Assembly: GCA_021413405.1 (NCBI GenBank)
Contig: JAIOQL010000394.1
Coordinates: 1 to 6,859 of the forward strand
Direction of reading: 5' to 3'
From: Leptospira sp.
GTDB taxonomy: Bacteria > Spirochaetota > Leptospiria > Leptospirales > Leptospiraceae
Length of the DNA stretch: 6,859 bases
Part shown: piece by piece, positions 6,296-6,859 of the stretch
Position numbering within the stretch: the stretch's first letter is position 1
How the letters are laid out: each line of letters starts with the position of its first letter
Position numbers and translations under genes: made by a program
The notes under the pieces: model-generated
What the model was told of the DNA's origin: nothing
Database searches by the model: none
The model's input: the letters and a program-made list of their open reading frames with translations, nothing else

Positions 6296-6817
6296 ATGAT
6301 GGAACATAAGGCGGCCTCTATGGAGGGGATTTATCAGAATTCTCATAAGAAAATTTATGATTTTCTGTATAAATATACAAACAATGAAGAAGTGGCGGCC
6401 GACCTGATGCAGGAAACATTTTTGAATTATTTCAAAAGCTACGGTGAGACCCAGCTTCCTCCAGAAAGAACAATGATGATATTGTATACGATTGCGAAAA
6501 ACAATTCGATAAACTATTCGAAAAAATTCTCTACTGTCCGTGAGAAAAGCGGCGAATTGGATGAATTTACAAGCGAAAAGATATCTTTCGAAAAACATGC
6601 AGAACTGAATGACATGGAACAGCAGCTTTATAAATGTATAGGAAGGCTTTCGAATGATGAAAGGCTTGCAGTCATTCTGAAAAACGTGAAAGGGATGAAT
6701 CTCACACAAATAGCTGAAGTAATGGAAATTTCCATTTCCACAGTATCGAGACTCGTAGTAAAGGGCACAGCCAGACTTGTAGAATTAGCTGAAAAGCAAG
6801 GGATAACCCCATATTAA
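6296..6817 (+). CDS. ECF-type RNA polymerase sigma factor
   Basis: A 173-residue sigma-70 family factor of the extracytoplasmic-function type with only regions 2 and 4. It should direct RNA polymerase core to a small stress or surface regulon. Region 2 spans about 10-77, with the core-binding motif ADLMQETFLNYF (35-46) and ILYTIAKNNSINYSKK (62-77) matching the usual IARNxxxDxxR pattern. An acidic linker follows. Region 4 spans about 108-165, with RLSNDERLAVIL and a helix-turn-helix LTQIAEVMEISISTVSRLV (136-154) that recognises the -35. ATG 6296 is the first start after an in-frame stop at 6266-6268 and is followed by a second ATG, but neither has a good ribosome site. ATG 6320 has AAGG 8 bases upstream and would give 165 residues, so the start is uncertain. 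The next gene begins one base after the stop, as in sigma/anti-sigma pairs. Confidence 0.92.
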   Translation: MMEHKAASMEGIYQNSHKKIYDFLYKYTNNEEVAADLMQETFLNYFKSYGETQLPPERTMMILYTIAKNNSINYSKKFSTVREKSGELDEFTSEKISFEKHAELNDMEQQLYKCIGRLSNDERLAVILKNVKGMNLTQIAEVMEISISTVSRLVVKGTARLVELAEKQGITPY

Positions 6818-6818
6818 A

Positions 6819-6859
6819 ATGATAAACAACGAATTTAATGATCTTTCTGAATTAGAAAA
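6819..6859 (+). CDS. Start of a downstream gene, possibly an anti-sigma factor (3' truncated)
   Basis: An ATG at 6819-6821 begins 13 codons (MINNEFNDLSELE) plus two bases before the window ends. It is one base past the sigma factor stop, and an AAGGGA (6798-6803) lies 15 bases upstream, with a possible 3-bp GGG/CCC hairpin in between that would shorten the spacing. In ECF operons the gene in this place is commonly the cognate anti-sigma factor. That is an inference from position, since too few residues are present to recognise a family. Confidence 0.5.
   Translation, partial: MINNEFNDLSELE

Noticed and set aside
6260..6709. 149-codon open frame on the - strand
   Set aside because: It is antisense to the ECF sigma factor, which has clear region 2 and region 4 motifs. 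The product is a Phe/Ile/Cys-rich shadow without a family.

Overview
The window is AT-rich bacterial DNA (moderate-to-low GC by eye) with six complete or near-complete genes, one gene cut at each edge, and very short intergenic spaces. Starts are mostly ATG, with one GTG in an overlapping pair. Nothing visible fixes the taxon. A PAS histidine kinase, a lone STAS protein, an ECF sigma factor and an acyltransferase would suit a free-living signalling-rich bacterium such as a spirochaete of the Leptospirales type, but that is a guess. There is no rRNA, tRNA, CRISPR array, transposase or phage gene.

Layout from left to right: (1) a + strand PAS-HisKA-HATPase sensor kinase whose reading frame runs off the left edge; (2) convergent with it, only 4 bases between the stop codons, a - strand gene for an unusual protein built almost wholly of 18 tandem 12-residue repeats in perfect register; (3) divergent from that, 38 bases between starts, a + strand polytopic membrane protein resembling GT-C type, cell-surface-glycopolymer glycosyltransferases; (4) a 90-base convergent gap with a hairpin that works as a terminator for the - strand and looks like a dispersed palindromic element; (5) a - strand operon read right to left: STAS-domain protein, PlsC-like acyltransferase, protein of unknown function, joined by a 4-base GTGA overlap and a 1-base TGATG overlap; (6) a 188-base divergent control region; (7) a + strand ECF sigma factor followed after one base by the first codons of another gene, in the place where an anti-sigma factor is usual.

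Working together: the STAS, acyltransferase and unknown-protein genes look translationally coupled and should be made as a unit, which suggests a membrane-lipid acylation step under signalling or scaffolding control (inference). The sigma factor and its downstream partner form a separate regulatory unit sharing the divergent control region with that operon. The kinase has no response regulator inside the window. The most unusual object is the dodecapeptide-repeat protein at 1668-2393, an indel-free alpha-solenoid that recalls the MgtE N-terminal repeat fold but has more than twice the repeats and no membrane part.
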